This document shows positions 19,023-27,978 of a stretch of 64,000 bases of DNA, piece by piece. A model generated the notes under the pieces. The model had not been told where the DNA came from. It worked only from the letters and a program-made list of their open reading frames with translations, and did no database searches. Every line of letters starts with the position of its first letter. The first letter of the stretch is position 1. A program made the translations under genes and the position numbers. Source of the stretch: Umbribacter vaginalis (GTDB lineage Bacteria; Actinomycetota; Coriobacteriia; Coriobacteriales; Eggerthellaceae); NCBI GenBank assembly GCA_001552935.1, contig KQ959677.1, positions 1 to 64,000 on the forward strand. The letters are read 5' to 3'.

Positions 19023-20132
19023 ATGGACGCTCAACCCATAGGCGCACAAGCACCTTTAGAAAAACGCCCAGGTGCGCACAAGCAGGCAGAACAGACGTCA
19101 CAGCAGCTTGGAGAAACGTCGCCACAGGCAGCTTTTGCACCTGCGCAGCAGGCAGCTTGCGCAACCGGTAGCGCGCCCGCAATCGCGCAGGGTACACTTG
19201 CTCCCACGTTTCAAGAGCTGATCATGAACTTGCAAAGGTACTGGGCAGCGCAGGGATGTGTTATTTTGCAGCCTTACGATAACGAAGTTGGCGCTGGCAC
19301 CAACGCGCCTGCTACTACCTTGCGCTCGCTTGGCAAGGGTACGTGGCGCACTGCGTACGTGCAGGGATGTCGCCGTCCGGCCGATGGTCGCTATGGCGAA
19401 AACCCCAACCGCACGCAGCATTATTTCCAGTTCCAAGTGCTTATTAAGCCGTCTCCCGACAATATTCAAGATTTGTACTTAGGATCGCTGCGTGCTATCG
19501 GCATCGACCCTGATAAACACGATGTTCGTTTCGTGGAAGACGACTGGGAAAGCCCAACGCTTGGCGCGTGGGGCTTAGGCTGGGAAGTGTGGATTGACGG
19601 CATGGAAGTTACGCAATTCACCTACTTTCAGCAGGTGGGAGGCTTTGAGTGCTCTCCCGTTCCCGTGGAAATTGCCTATGGTCTTGAGCGTTTGTGCATG
19701 TACATTCAGTCGGTCGACAGCATGTTCGATATTGTGTGGGCGCGAGGCGATGACGGCGTTACGTTTACGTATGGCGATGTGTATCTCGAAAACGAGCGCC
19801 AGTACTCGCGTTATAACTTTGAAGTTGCTGATACCGATTTTTTGTTTCGCGAGTTTGAAGCGCGCGAAAAAGAGTGCAAGGACATTCTTGCGCACAATTT
19901 GCCGCTTCCCGCTTACGATTGCGTGTTGAAGTGCTCGCATGCGTTTAATTTGCTTGATGCGCGCGGCGTTATTTCGGCAACGGAGCGCACCAATTACATT
20001 TTACGTGTTCGTAGCATTGCAAAAGCGTGTTGCGAGAGTTATATGAAGCATGTTGCGCCACTGTACGAAAAGAATGAGGCTGCAGCGTCTACCCAGGTTA
20101 ACGCCACTACGAAAGGGGAGCGTCATGAGTAA
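19023..20132 (+). CDS. glyQ: glycine--tRNA ligase alpha subunit
   Basis: GlyQ forms the catalytic part of the tetrameric bacterial glycyl-tRNA synthetase. The core starts at about residue 59 with [19 protein letters not shown], followed by [24 protein letters not shown] and [19 protein letters not shown]. Before it lie about 57 residues of low-complexity A/Q/P/T sequence not present in most GlyQ proteins. The RBS AAGGAG before ATG 19023 supports the long form, and no other good start exists before the core. It overlaps glyS by eight bases. Confidence 0.95.
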   Translation: MDAQPIGAQAPLEKRPGAHKQAEQTSQQLGETSPQAAFAPAQQAACATGSAPAIAQGTLAPTFQELIMNLQRYWAAQGCVILQPYDNEVGAGTNAPATTLRSLGKGTWRTAYVQGCRRPADGRYGENPNRTQHYFQFQVLIKPSPDNIQDLYLGSLRAIGIDPDKHDVRFVEDDWESPTLGAWGLGWEVWIDGMEVTQFTYFQQVGGFECSPVPVEIAYGLERLCMYIQSVDSMFDIVWARGDDGVTFTYGDVYLENERQYSRYNFEVADTDFLFREFEAREKECKDILAHNLPLPAYDCVLKCSHAFNLLDARGVISATERTNYILRVRSIAKACCESYMKHVAPLYEKNEAAASTQVNATTKGERHE

Positions 20133-22314
20133 TACCAACGAATGTGCCCACCAAACGCAGCACGCAGCACAAACGAAACAAGTGGCACAAACGGGGCAAG
20201 ATACGCAGGCGTCAGAAACGGTGCAGAAGGAGCAAACCCCTCAAACACTTGCTTTCGAGCTTGGCGTTGAAGAAATTCCCGCATTTGACCTGCATAAAGC
20301 AAGCGAGCAGTTACAACAGCTTGTTCCCGAGCGTTTGTCGGCGCATGCGGTACCTTTTGAAAGTGTGACTGTTTTCTCAACGCCGCGGCGCCTTGGCTTC
20401 ATTGTGAAGCAAGTAGCTGCGCAAACGCAGGCACAAGAGCTTGATTTTCGCGGACCGTCTGCAAAAATTGCCCTTGATGAAAACGGAAATTTCACGAAAG
20501 CAGCGCTTGGCTTTGCACGCTCTAAAAATGTGAGCGCCTCAGCACTTGAATTGCGTGATTGCGCAGGTGAGCGCTACGTGTTCGCGCACGTTTCAAGCCC
20601 TTCGCAATCAACCACGCCCGCTATTCAGGCAGCGCTTCTTGAGATTATTACCTCCATTGCTTGGCCAAAGTCGTGCCGTTGGGCATCGCGCAGCGAAACG
20701 TTCTCGCGTCCTGTTCGCTGGATTGTGTGCCTGTTTGGCAGCAAGGTAGTGCCGCTTACTTTTGCAGGTCTTCACGCCGACCGATTCACCTGGGGACATC
20801 GTGTGCTTTCCGCTGGCAAACACGAAATAAGCTCGGCTGACGCCTTGCTTGACACGTTGCGGCATTTGCAGATTGTTCCTTTTGAAGACCAGCGTAAAGA
20901 GCGCATTTTAGATGAAGTGGCTCACTTCGAGAAAAAGCTTGGCTTGCACGCAGAAATTCCTGCAAAAACACTGCTTGAAGTTACGAATTTGTGCGAAGCT
21001 CCTCACGTTCTTGTGTGCTCGTTTGATGAGAGTTTTCTTGCTGTTCCGAAAGAAATTATTGTAGACGCGATGCTTATGCATCAGCGCTATTTTCCTTTTT
21101 ACACCAACGACGGTGCGCTGACGAATTATTTTGCCGTGGTAAGCAACGCGGCTGAAAGTGCGTTTGAACAGGTGAAAGTTGGTAACGAACGCGTGGTTCG
21201 CGCGCGTTTGGACGATGCAAAATTTTTCTACGAGGAAGATTTGAAACATCCGCTTGAATGGTATGTTGACAAGCTGAAACAGGTAGTTTTCCAGCAAGAT
21301 TTAGGCACGATGTACGACAAAACGATGCACATTGAAGCGTGCGCCAAGCAGATGTGTGCCAGCTTAGATGTAACTGAGCAGGAAAAACAGAATTTGTGTC
21401 GCGCAGCGCTGTTGTGCAAGGCCGATCTTGTGACGAATGCTGTGGTTGAATTTACTAGCGTTCAGGGCATTATGGGCGGCTACTATGCGCGTGCGTGTGG
21501 CGAAAACGACCAGGTAGCGCAAGCAATTACGCAGCATTATCAGCCGCGCTTTGCGGGAGATGCGCTGCCGTGTGATTTAGTTGCGTGTGGTGTTGCGCTT
21601 ATCGATAAGCTTGACACGATTTGCGGATTGTTCGCCATCGATCAAGCACCAACAGGTTCTTCAGATCCGTTTGCGTTGCGCAGGAGTGCTATCGGCGCGT
21701 TGAGTATTTTGGATGCGTATCCTCAGTTGTCGCTGAGTGCAACGCTCACTGCGCTTCTCGATTTGTACGCTCAAGCAGGAGTTTCCTTCGATAAACAAGC
21801 TTGTTATCAGGCAGTTTATCGCTTCATTTTGGGGCGTTTGCGTGTGATGCTGAAAGACGAAGGCATTGCGCCGCAGACGATTGACGCCATTGTGGCTGTT
21901 CAGCCAGAACATCCTCGCGATATTATGTTGCGTTGCCGCGCGCTTGAAAAAGTTGCACGCGAGCAGCGTGACGATTATGAAAACTTAACAGCTGCGTATG
22001 TGCGCGCGTGGAATTTGCACGACATATCTGCTGGTATGAGTGTTGACGATGCTTTGTGTAACGATGCCGAACGAGCGTTGCTTGCAAAGGTTCAAAGCGT
22101 AAAACAGCAGCTTGAGCACGACTTAGAACATCAGCGCTATGAAGAAGCGTGCAGTGTGCTTGCGTCTCTTCGCGCGCCAATTGACGCCCTGTTTGCATCG
22201 ACGCTTATTATGGATGCAGATGAAGCGTTAAAGAAAAACCATCTTGCGGTGCTGAACTGTTTCGTTGATGTGTTTTCGTGCATTGCTGACTTTTCGTGCT
22301 TAGCGAAAGGCTAG
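20125..22314 (+). CDS. glyS: glycine--tRNA ligase beta subunit
   Basis: GlyS is the tRNA-binding subunit partner of GlyQ. The 729-residue protein has the family motifs [23 protein letters not shown]-like, [30 protein letters not shown] and the C-terminal anticodon-binding helices. ATG 20125 has a strong RBS (GAAAGGGGAG) and overlaps the glyQ stop, so the longer frame from 20050 is not used. The first 48 residues are a Q/T/A-rich tail resembling that of GlyQ and absent from most GlyS proteins. Confidence 0.95.
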   Translation: MSNTNECAHQTQHAAQTKQVAQTGQDTQASETVQKEQTPQTLAFELGVEEIPAFDLHKASEQLQQLVPERLSAHAVPFESVTVFSTPRRLGFIVKQVAAQTQAQELDFRGPSAKIALDENGNFTKAALGFARSKNVSASALELRDCAGERYVFAHVSSPSQSTTPAIQAALLEIITSIAWPKSCRWASRSETFSRPVRWIVCLFGSKVVPLTFAGLHADRFTWGHRVLSAGKHEISSADALLDTLRHLQIVPFEDQRKERILDEVAHFEKKLGLHAEIPAKTLLEVTNLCEAPHVLVCSFDESFLAVPKEIIVDAMLMHQRYFPFYTNDGALTNYFAVVSNAAESAFEQVKVGNERVVRARLDDAKFFYEEDLKHPLEWYVDKLKQVVFQQDLGTMYDKTMHIEACAKQMCASLDVTEQEKQNLCRAALLCKADLVTNAVVEFTSVQGIMGGYYARACGENDQVAQAITQHYQPRFAGDALPCDLVACGVALIDKLDTICGLFAIDQAPTGSSDPFALRRSAIGALSILDAYPQLSLSATLTALLDLYAQAGVSFDKQACYQAVYRFILGRLRVMLKDEGIAPQTIDAIVAVQPEHPRDIMLRCRALEKVAREQRDDYENLTAAYVRAWNLHDISAGMSVDDALCNDAERALLAKVQSVKQQLEHDLEHQRYEEACSVLASLRAPIDALFASTLIMDADEALKKNHLAVLNCFVDVFSCIADFSCLAKG

Positions 22315-22565
22315 GAACGCTAGCGGCATTAGAATGACTTGCGGCACCGGAACGCGTGCGGGATGGAACGCTGGTGGCACTGGAATGACGGGCTGTACGC
22401 GTGCTGGTGATTTTGCAGGCTGGTGGCATGGCACTGTTGGTGGCGCTGAAAAGCTAGTGGCAGTTCTGCGCTGGTAGCAGCGTCCAGGCGGCCGAGTGCG
22501 TTGCGTTCGCTGCGCTATAATAGTTTGAGCGTGGCGCATGTTTCACAAAAGGGGGGAGTACCTAC
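22315..22565. promoter_or_regulatory. low-complexity gap with a -10 box before ppsR
   Basis: A GC-rich, degenerate stretch built on words such as GCTGGTGGCA, with no gene seen. TATAAT at 22516-22521 is a good -10 box for the next gene, but no clear -35 box stands 17 bases upstream. An RBS (AGGGGGGAG) lies at about 22550. Confidence 0.45.
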
Positions 22566-23441
22566 ATGAGCGGTAAAGAACAAGACGAAACATCTATTGC
22601 ATTTCCGCCTGTTTATATCATTAGCGATTCAGTAGGACTTACAGGCTCGGCTATTGCACGCGCAGCTGCGGTGCAGTTTGGTATTGAAAACCCGCGTATT
22701 GAAATTTGCGCGAAAGTTACCAGTTTCGATGAAATTCGCAGTTTTTTTGAGCAGCATATCGAAGACGACTTGAAAACCACCAACTGCACATCGGTGGTGG
22801 TGTTCTATACGCTGGTGTCTGCTGTTCTTGCGGGTGAACTTCGCTCGTATGTGTTGCAGCATCCCGAGATTGTAGCGCTTGACATTATGACGCCGGCGCT
22901 TGATGCGCTTGCGAAAGTTTCAGGGCGTATTCCGTTACGTGCGCCGGGTAAGCTGCATGTAGCAAATCAGCAATATTTCTCGCGCATTGAAGCGGTGGAG
23001 TTTGCGATTGCTCATGATGATGGCCGCAATCCGCAAGATCTTACTCATGCTGATATGGTGCTGTTGGGTGTTTCGCGTTCGTCCAAAACGCCGCTGTCAA
23101 TTTATCTGTCTCAGCAGGGATACAAAGTTGCGAATGTTCCGCTTGATATGCAAACAGAGCCACCAAGCGAGCTGTTCGAAGTTGACCCTGCTCGCATTTT
23201 TGGCTTGATGACCTCGCCTGATTTGCTGGTTTCAATTCGCCGCAAGCGCTTAGGTAATGCGGCTGGTGTGGCGCAGCAGTACGCCGATCCGAACTATGTG
23301 TACGATGACCTCGAAAAAGCGCGCAACTTTATGCGGCGCTTGGGTTGCATTGTTATTCATACGGAAGGGCGCGCTGTTGAGGAAACCGCGCAAGAGATTC
23401 TTACGTATTACCTGGCTGCATTTCCGTATCATTTCCAATAG
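22566..23441 (+). CDS. ppsR: PPDK regulatory protein (bifunctional kinase/pyrophosphorylase, DUF299)
   Basis: This family switches pyruvate phosphate dikinase (or PEP synthase) off by ADP-dependent phosphorylation and on by phosphorolysis. The 291-residue protein starts with the family stretch VYIISDSVGLTGSAIARAA and has the P-loop-like GVSRSSKTPLSIYLSQ near residue 155, followed by KVANVPL and IFGLMTSP. Which target is used cannot be told here, since no ppdK or ppsA gene lies in the window. It is a single-gene unit by layout. Confidence 0.93.
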   Translation: MSGKEQDETSIAFPPVYIISDSVGLTGSAIARAAAVQFGIENPRIEICAKVTSFDEIRSFFEQHIEDDLKTTNCTSVVVFYTLVSAVLAGELRSYVLQHPEIVALDIMTPALDALAKVSGRIPLRAPGKLHVANQQYFSRIEAVEFAIAHDDGRNPQDLTHADMVLLGVSRSSKTPLSIYLSQQGYKVANVPLDMQTEPPSELFEVDPARIFGLMTSPDLLVSIRRKRLGNAAGVAQQYADPNYVYDDLEKARNFMRRLGCIVIHTEGRAVEETAQEILTYYLAAFPYHFQ

Positions 23442-23699
23442 CACTTGCGCGTGGCTAGCAGCTGGATGTAGATAGCAGTTATGTCTGGATAGCAGTTGCA
23501 TGTAGATGGCAGCGGCGTTTAGCTTTCAGGTAAGGAGCTTGCAAACCGCGCATCGGCGCTGGTGAACTTACTGCTAAGCAGGTAGTGCAGGTGTCCAATT
23601 CTTATGTTATATGTCACGATGTTACGTTTAGCACCATGCGCGGTATGTGTCCGTCTTGCGTTGTCTCGCGTTCAACATCACGATTGACGCTTTTACAAG

Positions 23700-25019
23700 C
23701 TATTGTTCTTGCTCGATAATTTCAAAAGCTGTATTTGCCCACGCTTCGTTAACGTTAAAAGGCTGCTCATCTTTTAAGCTTGACTGTGCTAGATCATTAT
23801 CGAATAGCTCGCAGGCTTTTCGGTCGACTTCTACGAGTTTTTTGGTATTTCTTACATACAGAGCAAAGCGCAACATATCGCCTGCTACTTCTTCTAAAAA
23901 TACTTCGTAGGTGTTATTCGTGGTAACGTACCCCTCTTGGCTTGCTTGTCCACGTATACCAAATTTCAGCATTTCAAGTGAGCGGTCGTCAATGCAGGCA
24001 TCAAAAGCAAGTGCCTTTTCTCGAAATGCACGTGCGTCGGTTACAATTCTGAAGCGGATATGTCGAGCGTTTTCGTTTTGCAACATCTCTGTGAACATAG
24101 CTGCTACATTGTTGTACATCTCATTATTTGCAACTAAATACATGCTTACACCATGTAAAGGGTCAAGATATAAACATGGATGTGGAAGTGAAAGCTTAGA
24201 TCCACACTTTATGCACGTCACGTCAAAAAAAGTGCCAGCAGTGAGTTTTTCAGCAGCATCGGGAGTATCGAAGGTGTTCAAGAGCGTTTGTATTGTAAGC
24301 GCTTGTGTGGCGTTACATGCAGGGCACGTAAATGATGTTTCATCGTTTTCTGAATTATTCCAGGGAAAATCTGTGTAGTGCATTGGCATATCGGTGTTAG
24401 TTTGAAGATTAGGACGTAATCCTGTTTCACGCATAAAGTCAACGAATTCTGGCGCATACTCGCTTACATCCCAGCTTTCTATCGTGTTTGCGTTGCCTGC
24501 AAGCGCACGAGCTGCCATTCCTGTTGGGTCGTCAACAATTTCCCAATCGCTTGGCGTGCACGGATATAAATTTGCAGTGCTCTCTCCATTGTCAAATACG
24601 CCTAGATATTCTGGGTTTTCTCGAGAACAAGGCCAATAGTAGCATGCACCGCGCGTAAGCGGCGGATAGGTGTCGTTGTCAAACTGATGGCCTGTAAAGC
24701 GTACAACCGACCAATTTTCTTTAATGTTCATCTGTCGTATTGTTAGTTTAAGTAATTTCAGGAAATCGGCAACTTCTTCCTTTTCGTAACGTGTTAAGTA
24801 TTCATCAATTTCGGCTTGATAGTGTACAAGTGAGTCTTTTTTAATTGGAACAAGGAACAGGGTTTGATCGCTTTCATTTTCTTGGTTTTGGTTGGACGGT
24901 TGCAGGAGCTGATTAATGCGTTCAATAAGCTCGTTAGGGTAAAAAATAACTTCAAGCGATTCTTCGGTGCTTTTGGGGAGTAATCCAAGATTGGCGTGTT
25001 TTTCTGGAATGTAAGGCAT
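23700..25019 (-). CDS. CpXC-domain protein of unknown function
   Basis: A 439-residue soluble protein. The C-terminal half (about residues 225-330) has CPACNATQ, then CIKCGSKLSLPHPCLYLDP, matching the CpXC domain with two CxxC pairs, probably zinc-binding. The last 100 residues (FRIVTDARAFREKALAFDA) follow the pattern common after that domain. The N-terminal half is not recognised. AGAGG lies just before ATG 25019. Base composition looks like the host core, so I place it outside the island. It converges on ppsR across a 258-bp gap that has short AGCAGTT-type repeats and no gene. Confidence 0.7.
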   Translation of the reverse strand: MPYIPEKHANLGLLPKSTEESLEVIFYPNELIERINQLLQPSNQNQENESDQTLFLVPIKKDSLVHYQAEIDEYLTRYEKEEVADFLKLLKLTIRQMNIKENWSVVRFTGHQFDNDTYPPLTRGACYYWPCSRENPEYLGVFDNGESTANLYPCTPSDWEIVDDPTGMAARALAGNANTIESWDVSEYAPEFVDFMRETGLRPNLQTNTDMPMHYTDFPWNNSENDETSFTCPACNATQALTIQTLLNTFDTPDAAEKLTAGTFFDVTCIKCGSKLSLPHPCLYLDPLHGVSMYLVANNEMYNNVAAMFTEMLQNENARHIRFRIVTDARAFREKALAFDACIDDRSLEMLKFGIRGQASQEGYVTTNNTYEVFLEEVAGDMLRFALYVRNTKKLVEVDRKACELFDNDLAQSSLKDEQPFNVNEAWANTAFEIIEQEQ

Positions 25020-25378
25020 GATTCCTCTTTTCGTTAAAGGAAAGTGTCACTACAGAAGTATAGAATAGTTGCCTTTGTCTGACTATAGTGCTTGTTTTAC
25101 TGCTTTTACGTTGAGCTTGCACGTTACTTGCTTTGTATATCGAAAATCGGCTGAAAATTGTGTATTAGGTGCGATCCAGCAACAAAAGGCATCGGCTTGC
25201 ACAGGACATAATGGCTTGCTCTTTTTGGCTATCTGACCTTGATCTATAGCTGAATTCCGTTGCCTGTGTGCGAAGACGTCGCCGGGGCCGCATGGGGGCT
25301 GATTCGGCTATGTGACAAACATGTAAGTTTCGAGGCAAGGCCCGCATTGTATAATGTGACTAATAAGAAAGGCCCGCT
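25020..25378. other. divergent intergenic region between the CpXC gene and the Bce-like module
   Basis: This 359-base gap marks a change from host-like base use to the GC-rich module. It contains the BceR-type site and -10 box described separately at its right end. No gene is seen in the remainder. Confidence 0.5.
25313..25355 (+). promoter_or_regulatory. BceR-type operator and promoter of the response regulator gene
   Basis: TGACA-AACA-TGTAA (25313-25326) fits the TNACA-N4-TGTAA consensus described for BceR-family regulators at every fixed position. TATAAT follows at 25350-25355, which places the operator just upstream of the -35 position, as for an activator. The regulator gene starts at 25379, so autoregulation is implied. 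The site was found by eye. Confidence 0.6.
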
Positions 25379-26053
25379 ATGACGAAGATTGCCATCATTG
25401 AAGACGATACGACATTGAGAAACGAGCTCGCGCACATTCTCGAGTTGCAGGACTTTCTGTGCGTCGCGTGCGATGATTTCGTTGACGCTGATCATTGGCT
25501 TGTATCTGAGGTGCCTGACTGCGTCATCGTCGATCTTGGTCTTCCGGGAAACGACGGTCTTTCTATCTGTCGCGCCTTTCGCGCTCAAAGCCAGGTTCCC
25601 ATCATGGTGCTTACGGCCTCCGATTCGGAATTCGACGAGATTATGGCCATGGGACTGGGCGCGGACGACTATCTGACCAAGCCGTATCGCCCTGCGGTTC
25701 TGTTGGCTCACCTGCAAGCAGCGCTCCGTCGAGCTGGGCAGAATTCGCAAGTATCCTATCGGGCTATCGTTCATCGCGGGGTCGAGTTCAACTCTGCTAA
25801 GGGCACCGTCTCGTTCGGAGGTAGAACCATCGAGCTTTCGCGCAATGAGCAGCGAATCCTCGACGTGCTTATGAGCAGCCCCGGGCAAATCGTCACGCGC
25901 CAAGAACTTATATGCAAGCTGTGGGACACTGATGACTTCATTGACGACAACACCTTGACAGTGAACGTCAATCGCGTACGCAAGCAGCTAGCTGCCTTGG
26001 GTGCGCCCGATGACTTTTTGCAAACAAAGCGCGGACAAGGCTATCTGGTATGA
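25379..26053 (+). CDS. OmpR-family response regulator, BceR-like
   Basis: A 224-residue response regulator with a receiver domain (acidic pocket IIEDD, phosphoacceptor Asp52 in VIVDLGLPG, conserved TAS and KPYRP lysine) and a C-terminal winged-helix DNA-binding domain (LSRNEQRILDVL to GQGYLV). It overlaps the kinase gene by an ATGA junction. Together with the next three genes it forms a Bce-type module that senses peptide antibiotics and induces its own transporter. Base composition is richer in GC than the flanking core. Confidence 0.88.
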   Translation: MTKIAIIEDDTTLRNELAHILELQDFLCVACDDFVDADHWLVSEVPDCVIVDLGLPGNDGLSICRAFRAQSQVPIMVLTASDSEFDEIMAMGLGADDYLTKPYRPAVLLAHLQAALRRAGQNSQVSYRAIVHRGVEFNSAKGTVSFGGRTIELSRNEQRILDVLMSSPGQIVTRQELICKLWDTDDFIDDNTLTVNVNRVRKQLAALGAPDDFLQTKRGQGYLV

Positions 26054-27072
26054 GCAGAGAAGCTGTAAGTCGATTTAGCTTCATCCTGTACTGCAAGGAC
26101 CACCTTCCTTCTTTCATGGTAGCGGCGTGCACGTTGGCCTGCGTGACGTTCGTGCTACGTGTTTTGGGACTGAACGTTCAGGCGGTCGTCATGGTCTGCT
26201 GCCTTGTCGCTGCAGGCATGGCGATAATCTTTCTTTGGGACTACCTGCGCAAGCGCCGCGCCTACAACCAGCTATTGGAAGTCGCGCGCGAGCTGGAGCA
26301 GGTACGTCATCTTACCGCCTTCGCCACGGAGCCGTCTTTTCTCGAAGGACGCGTTGCCTGGCGGGCGCTCGAGACGCTGTCGAAGACGGCGGGTGACGAG
26401 ACCGCGCACATCAACGAAGATGCTGCCGCCTACCAGCGCTACGTCGAACTGTGGGTACATGAGATCAAAACCCCCATCACTGCATGTAAGCTGGTTCTCT
26501 CTCGCATGAAGGGGCCTGACGCAACGACCTTGCGCCAAGAGGTTGAGCGCATCGAGCTTCAGGTGGAGCAGGCTTTGTACTATGTGCGCCATCAGGCTCT
26601 TTCCTCGGACTATGCGATACGGCGCATATCGTTGGTGGAGGTTGCGAGGGAGTCCTGCAAGCGCAACCAGAATATGCTCATCTCTTTTGGCGTGCGGCCT
26701 GTGTTCGAGCTGGGCGAAGCCTGCGCATTCGCCGATGTGCAATGGCTCGGATTCGTCGTCGACCAGCTGGTGAGCAACGCAGCTAAATATGGTGCAACGG
26801 AAGTGGTGTTTAGGTCTTTTGCGCAAGGTGAGGCTTCCCAGCAAACGGTCCAGTTCGAGATCGCGGACAACGGCAAGGGCATATCTGCAGCCGACCTGCC
26901 CAAAATCTTCGAACGCGGCTTCGTGGGTGAGAACGGTCGAGCCAAGGGCTCGGCCACCGGAATGGGACTGTACCTATGCGCGAACATCTGCAAGCTCATG
27001 GGGCTTTCAATCGAAGTGTTCTCACAGGTGGGGAAGGGATCTCGCTTTGTAATCACCTTGCCTGCGGCATAA
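26050..27072 (+). CDS. intramembrane-sensing histidine kinase, BceS-like
   Basis: A 340-residue kinase with two closely spaced membrane helices (about residues 17-62) and almost no extracellular loop, the hallmark of BceS-type kinases that are activated through a partner ABC transporter. The H-box WVHEIKTPITA has His137. The ATPase part shows VDQLVSNAAKYG (N box) and ADNGKGI (G1), then GMGLYL. It is translationally coupled to the regulator gene. Confidence 0.88.
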   Translation: MSREAVSRFSFILYCKDHLPSFMVAACTLACVTFVLRVLGLNVQAVVMVCCLVAAGMAIIFLWDYLRKRRAYNQLLEVARELEQVRHLTAFATEPSFLEGRVAWRALETLSKTAGDETAHINEDAAAYQRYVELWVHEIKTPITACKLVLSRMKGPDATTLRQEVERIELQVEQALYYVRHQALSSDYAIRRISLVEVARESCKRNQNMLISFGVRPVFELGEACAFADVQWLGFVVDQLVSNAAKYGATEVVFRSFAQGEASQQTVQFEIADNGKGISAADLPKIFERGFVGENGRAKGSATGMGLYLCANICKLMGLSIEVFSQVGKGSRFVITLPAA

Positions 27073-27075
27073 ACC

Positions 27076-27163
27076 TTACGCGAATGTAAGGCGGATGTAA
27101 GGCAAATCGATGGCATCGCCAGAAGCCGCGTGGGAGAATTTCTATCGTTCGATACCCGATAGA
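27076..27163 (+). promoter_or_regulatory. second BceR-type operator and hairpin before the ABC genes
   Basis: TTACG-CGAA-TGTAA (27076-27089) matches TNACA-N4-TGTAA at all but one fixed base, and a further TGTAA half site lies at 27096-27100. TCTATCG (27141-27147) and CGATAGA (27157-27163) form an inverted repeat that touches the RBS AAAGGAG of the ATPase gene and could mask it. This supports a separately inducible transporter transcript. Confidence 0.5.
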
Positions 27164-27174
27164 AAGGAGTCTTC

Positions 27175-27978
27175 ATGACCGAACTACATGGCGCTCCCGC
27201 TGATGCGGCGAAGCGCGTTGCCTGCAGGGTTACGGGGCTGGAACGCGTATACGGAGGTAAAAGCAATGCGACTTATGCGCTCAACGGGATCTCGCTTCAA
27301 ATTGAGCAGGGCGAGTTCGTGGCCATCATGGGCCCTTCCGGCTCCGGCAAGACGACGCTTCTCAACTGCATAGCAACCATCGATAAGCCCACCTGCGGTA
27401 CGGTTGAAGTCGGTGGAACGGAGATCACCCGCTTGAAGGGAAAGGCCCTCGCTCGCTTCCGTCGCGAAGACCTCGGCTTCCTCTTTCAGGACGCGAACCT
27501 CGTTGAAACGCTGACGGCTTACGAGAACATCGCCCTTCCGCTGACAATCCGCGACGTTTCTGCGCCGTTGATTAACATTCGCGTTCAGGAACTGGCGAAG
27601 CTATTCGACGTGGCAAGCGTGCTTGGCAAGCTGCCGGCTCAGATGTCGGGCGGACAGCGTCAGCGCGTCGCGGCGGCACGTGCCGTGGCAGGGAGTCCGA
27701 AGCTGGTTCTTGCTGACGAGCCCACTGGCGCGCTCGACTCCCGAAATGCTGTAAGCCTGCTGACAACCCTGGACGCCATGAACAAGGACATGGGCGCCAC
27801 CATCCTCATGGTCACCCACGACCCTCAAGCGGCGTCGTACGCCACCCGCGCCCTGTTCGTGAAGGACGGTAAGATATTCACCGAGGTCAGGGCTGGAGGC
27901 GCCAGTCGAAACGACTTCTTCAACCGCATCATGGAGGTCCAGGCGTTGCTGGGAGGCGGTTTCGATCATGTACGCTAG
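27175..27978 (+). CDS. ABC transporter ATPase, BceA-like
   Basis: A 267-residue ATPase of the MacB/BceA type. It has Walker A GPSGSGKTT, the Q-loop in LGFLFQDANL, the signature MSGGQRQRVAAARA, Walker B LVLADEPTGALD and the H-loop VTHD. Its partner permease overlaps its end by 11 bases. In Bce systems the pair removes or shields peptide antibiotics such as bacitracin or lantibiotics at lipid II-cycle targets and signals to the kinase. Substrate cannot be told from sequence. Confidence 0.9.
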   Translation: MTELHGAPADAAKRVACRVTGLERVYGGKSNATYALNGISLQIEQGEFVAIMGPSGSGKTTLLNCIATIDKPTCGTVEVGGTEITRLKGKALARFRREDLGFLFQDANLVETLTAYENIALPLTIRDVSAPLINIRVQELAKLFDVASVLGKLPAQMSGGQRQRVAAARAVAGSPKLVLADEPTGALDSRNAVSLLTTLDAMNKDMGATILMVTHDPQAASYATRALFVKDGKIFTEVRAGGASRNDFFNRIMEVQALLGGGFDHVR

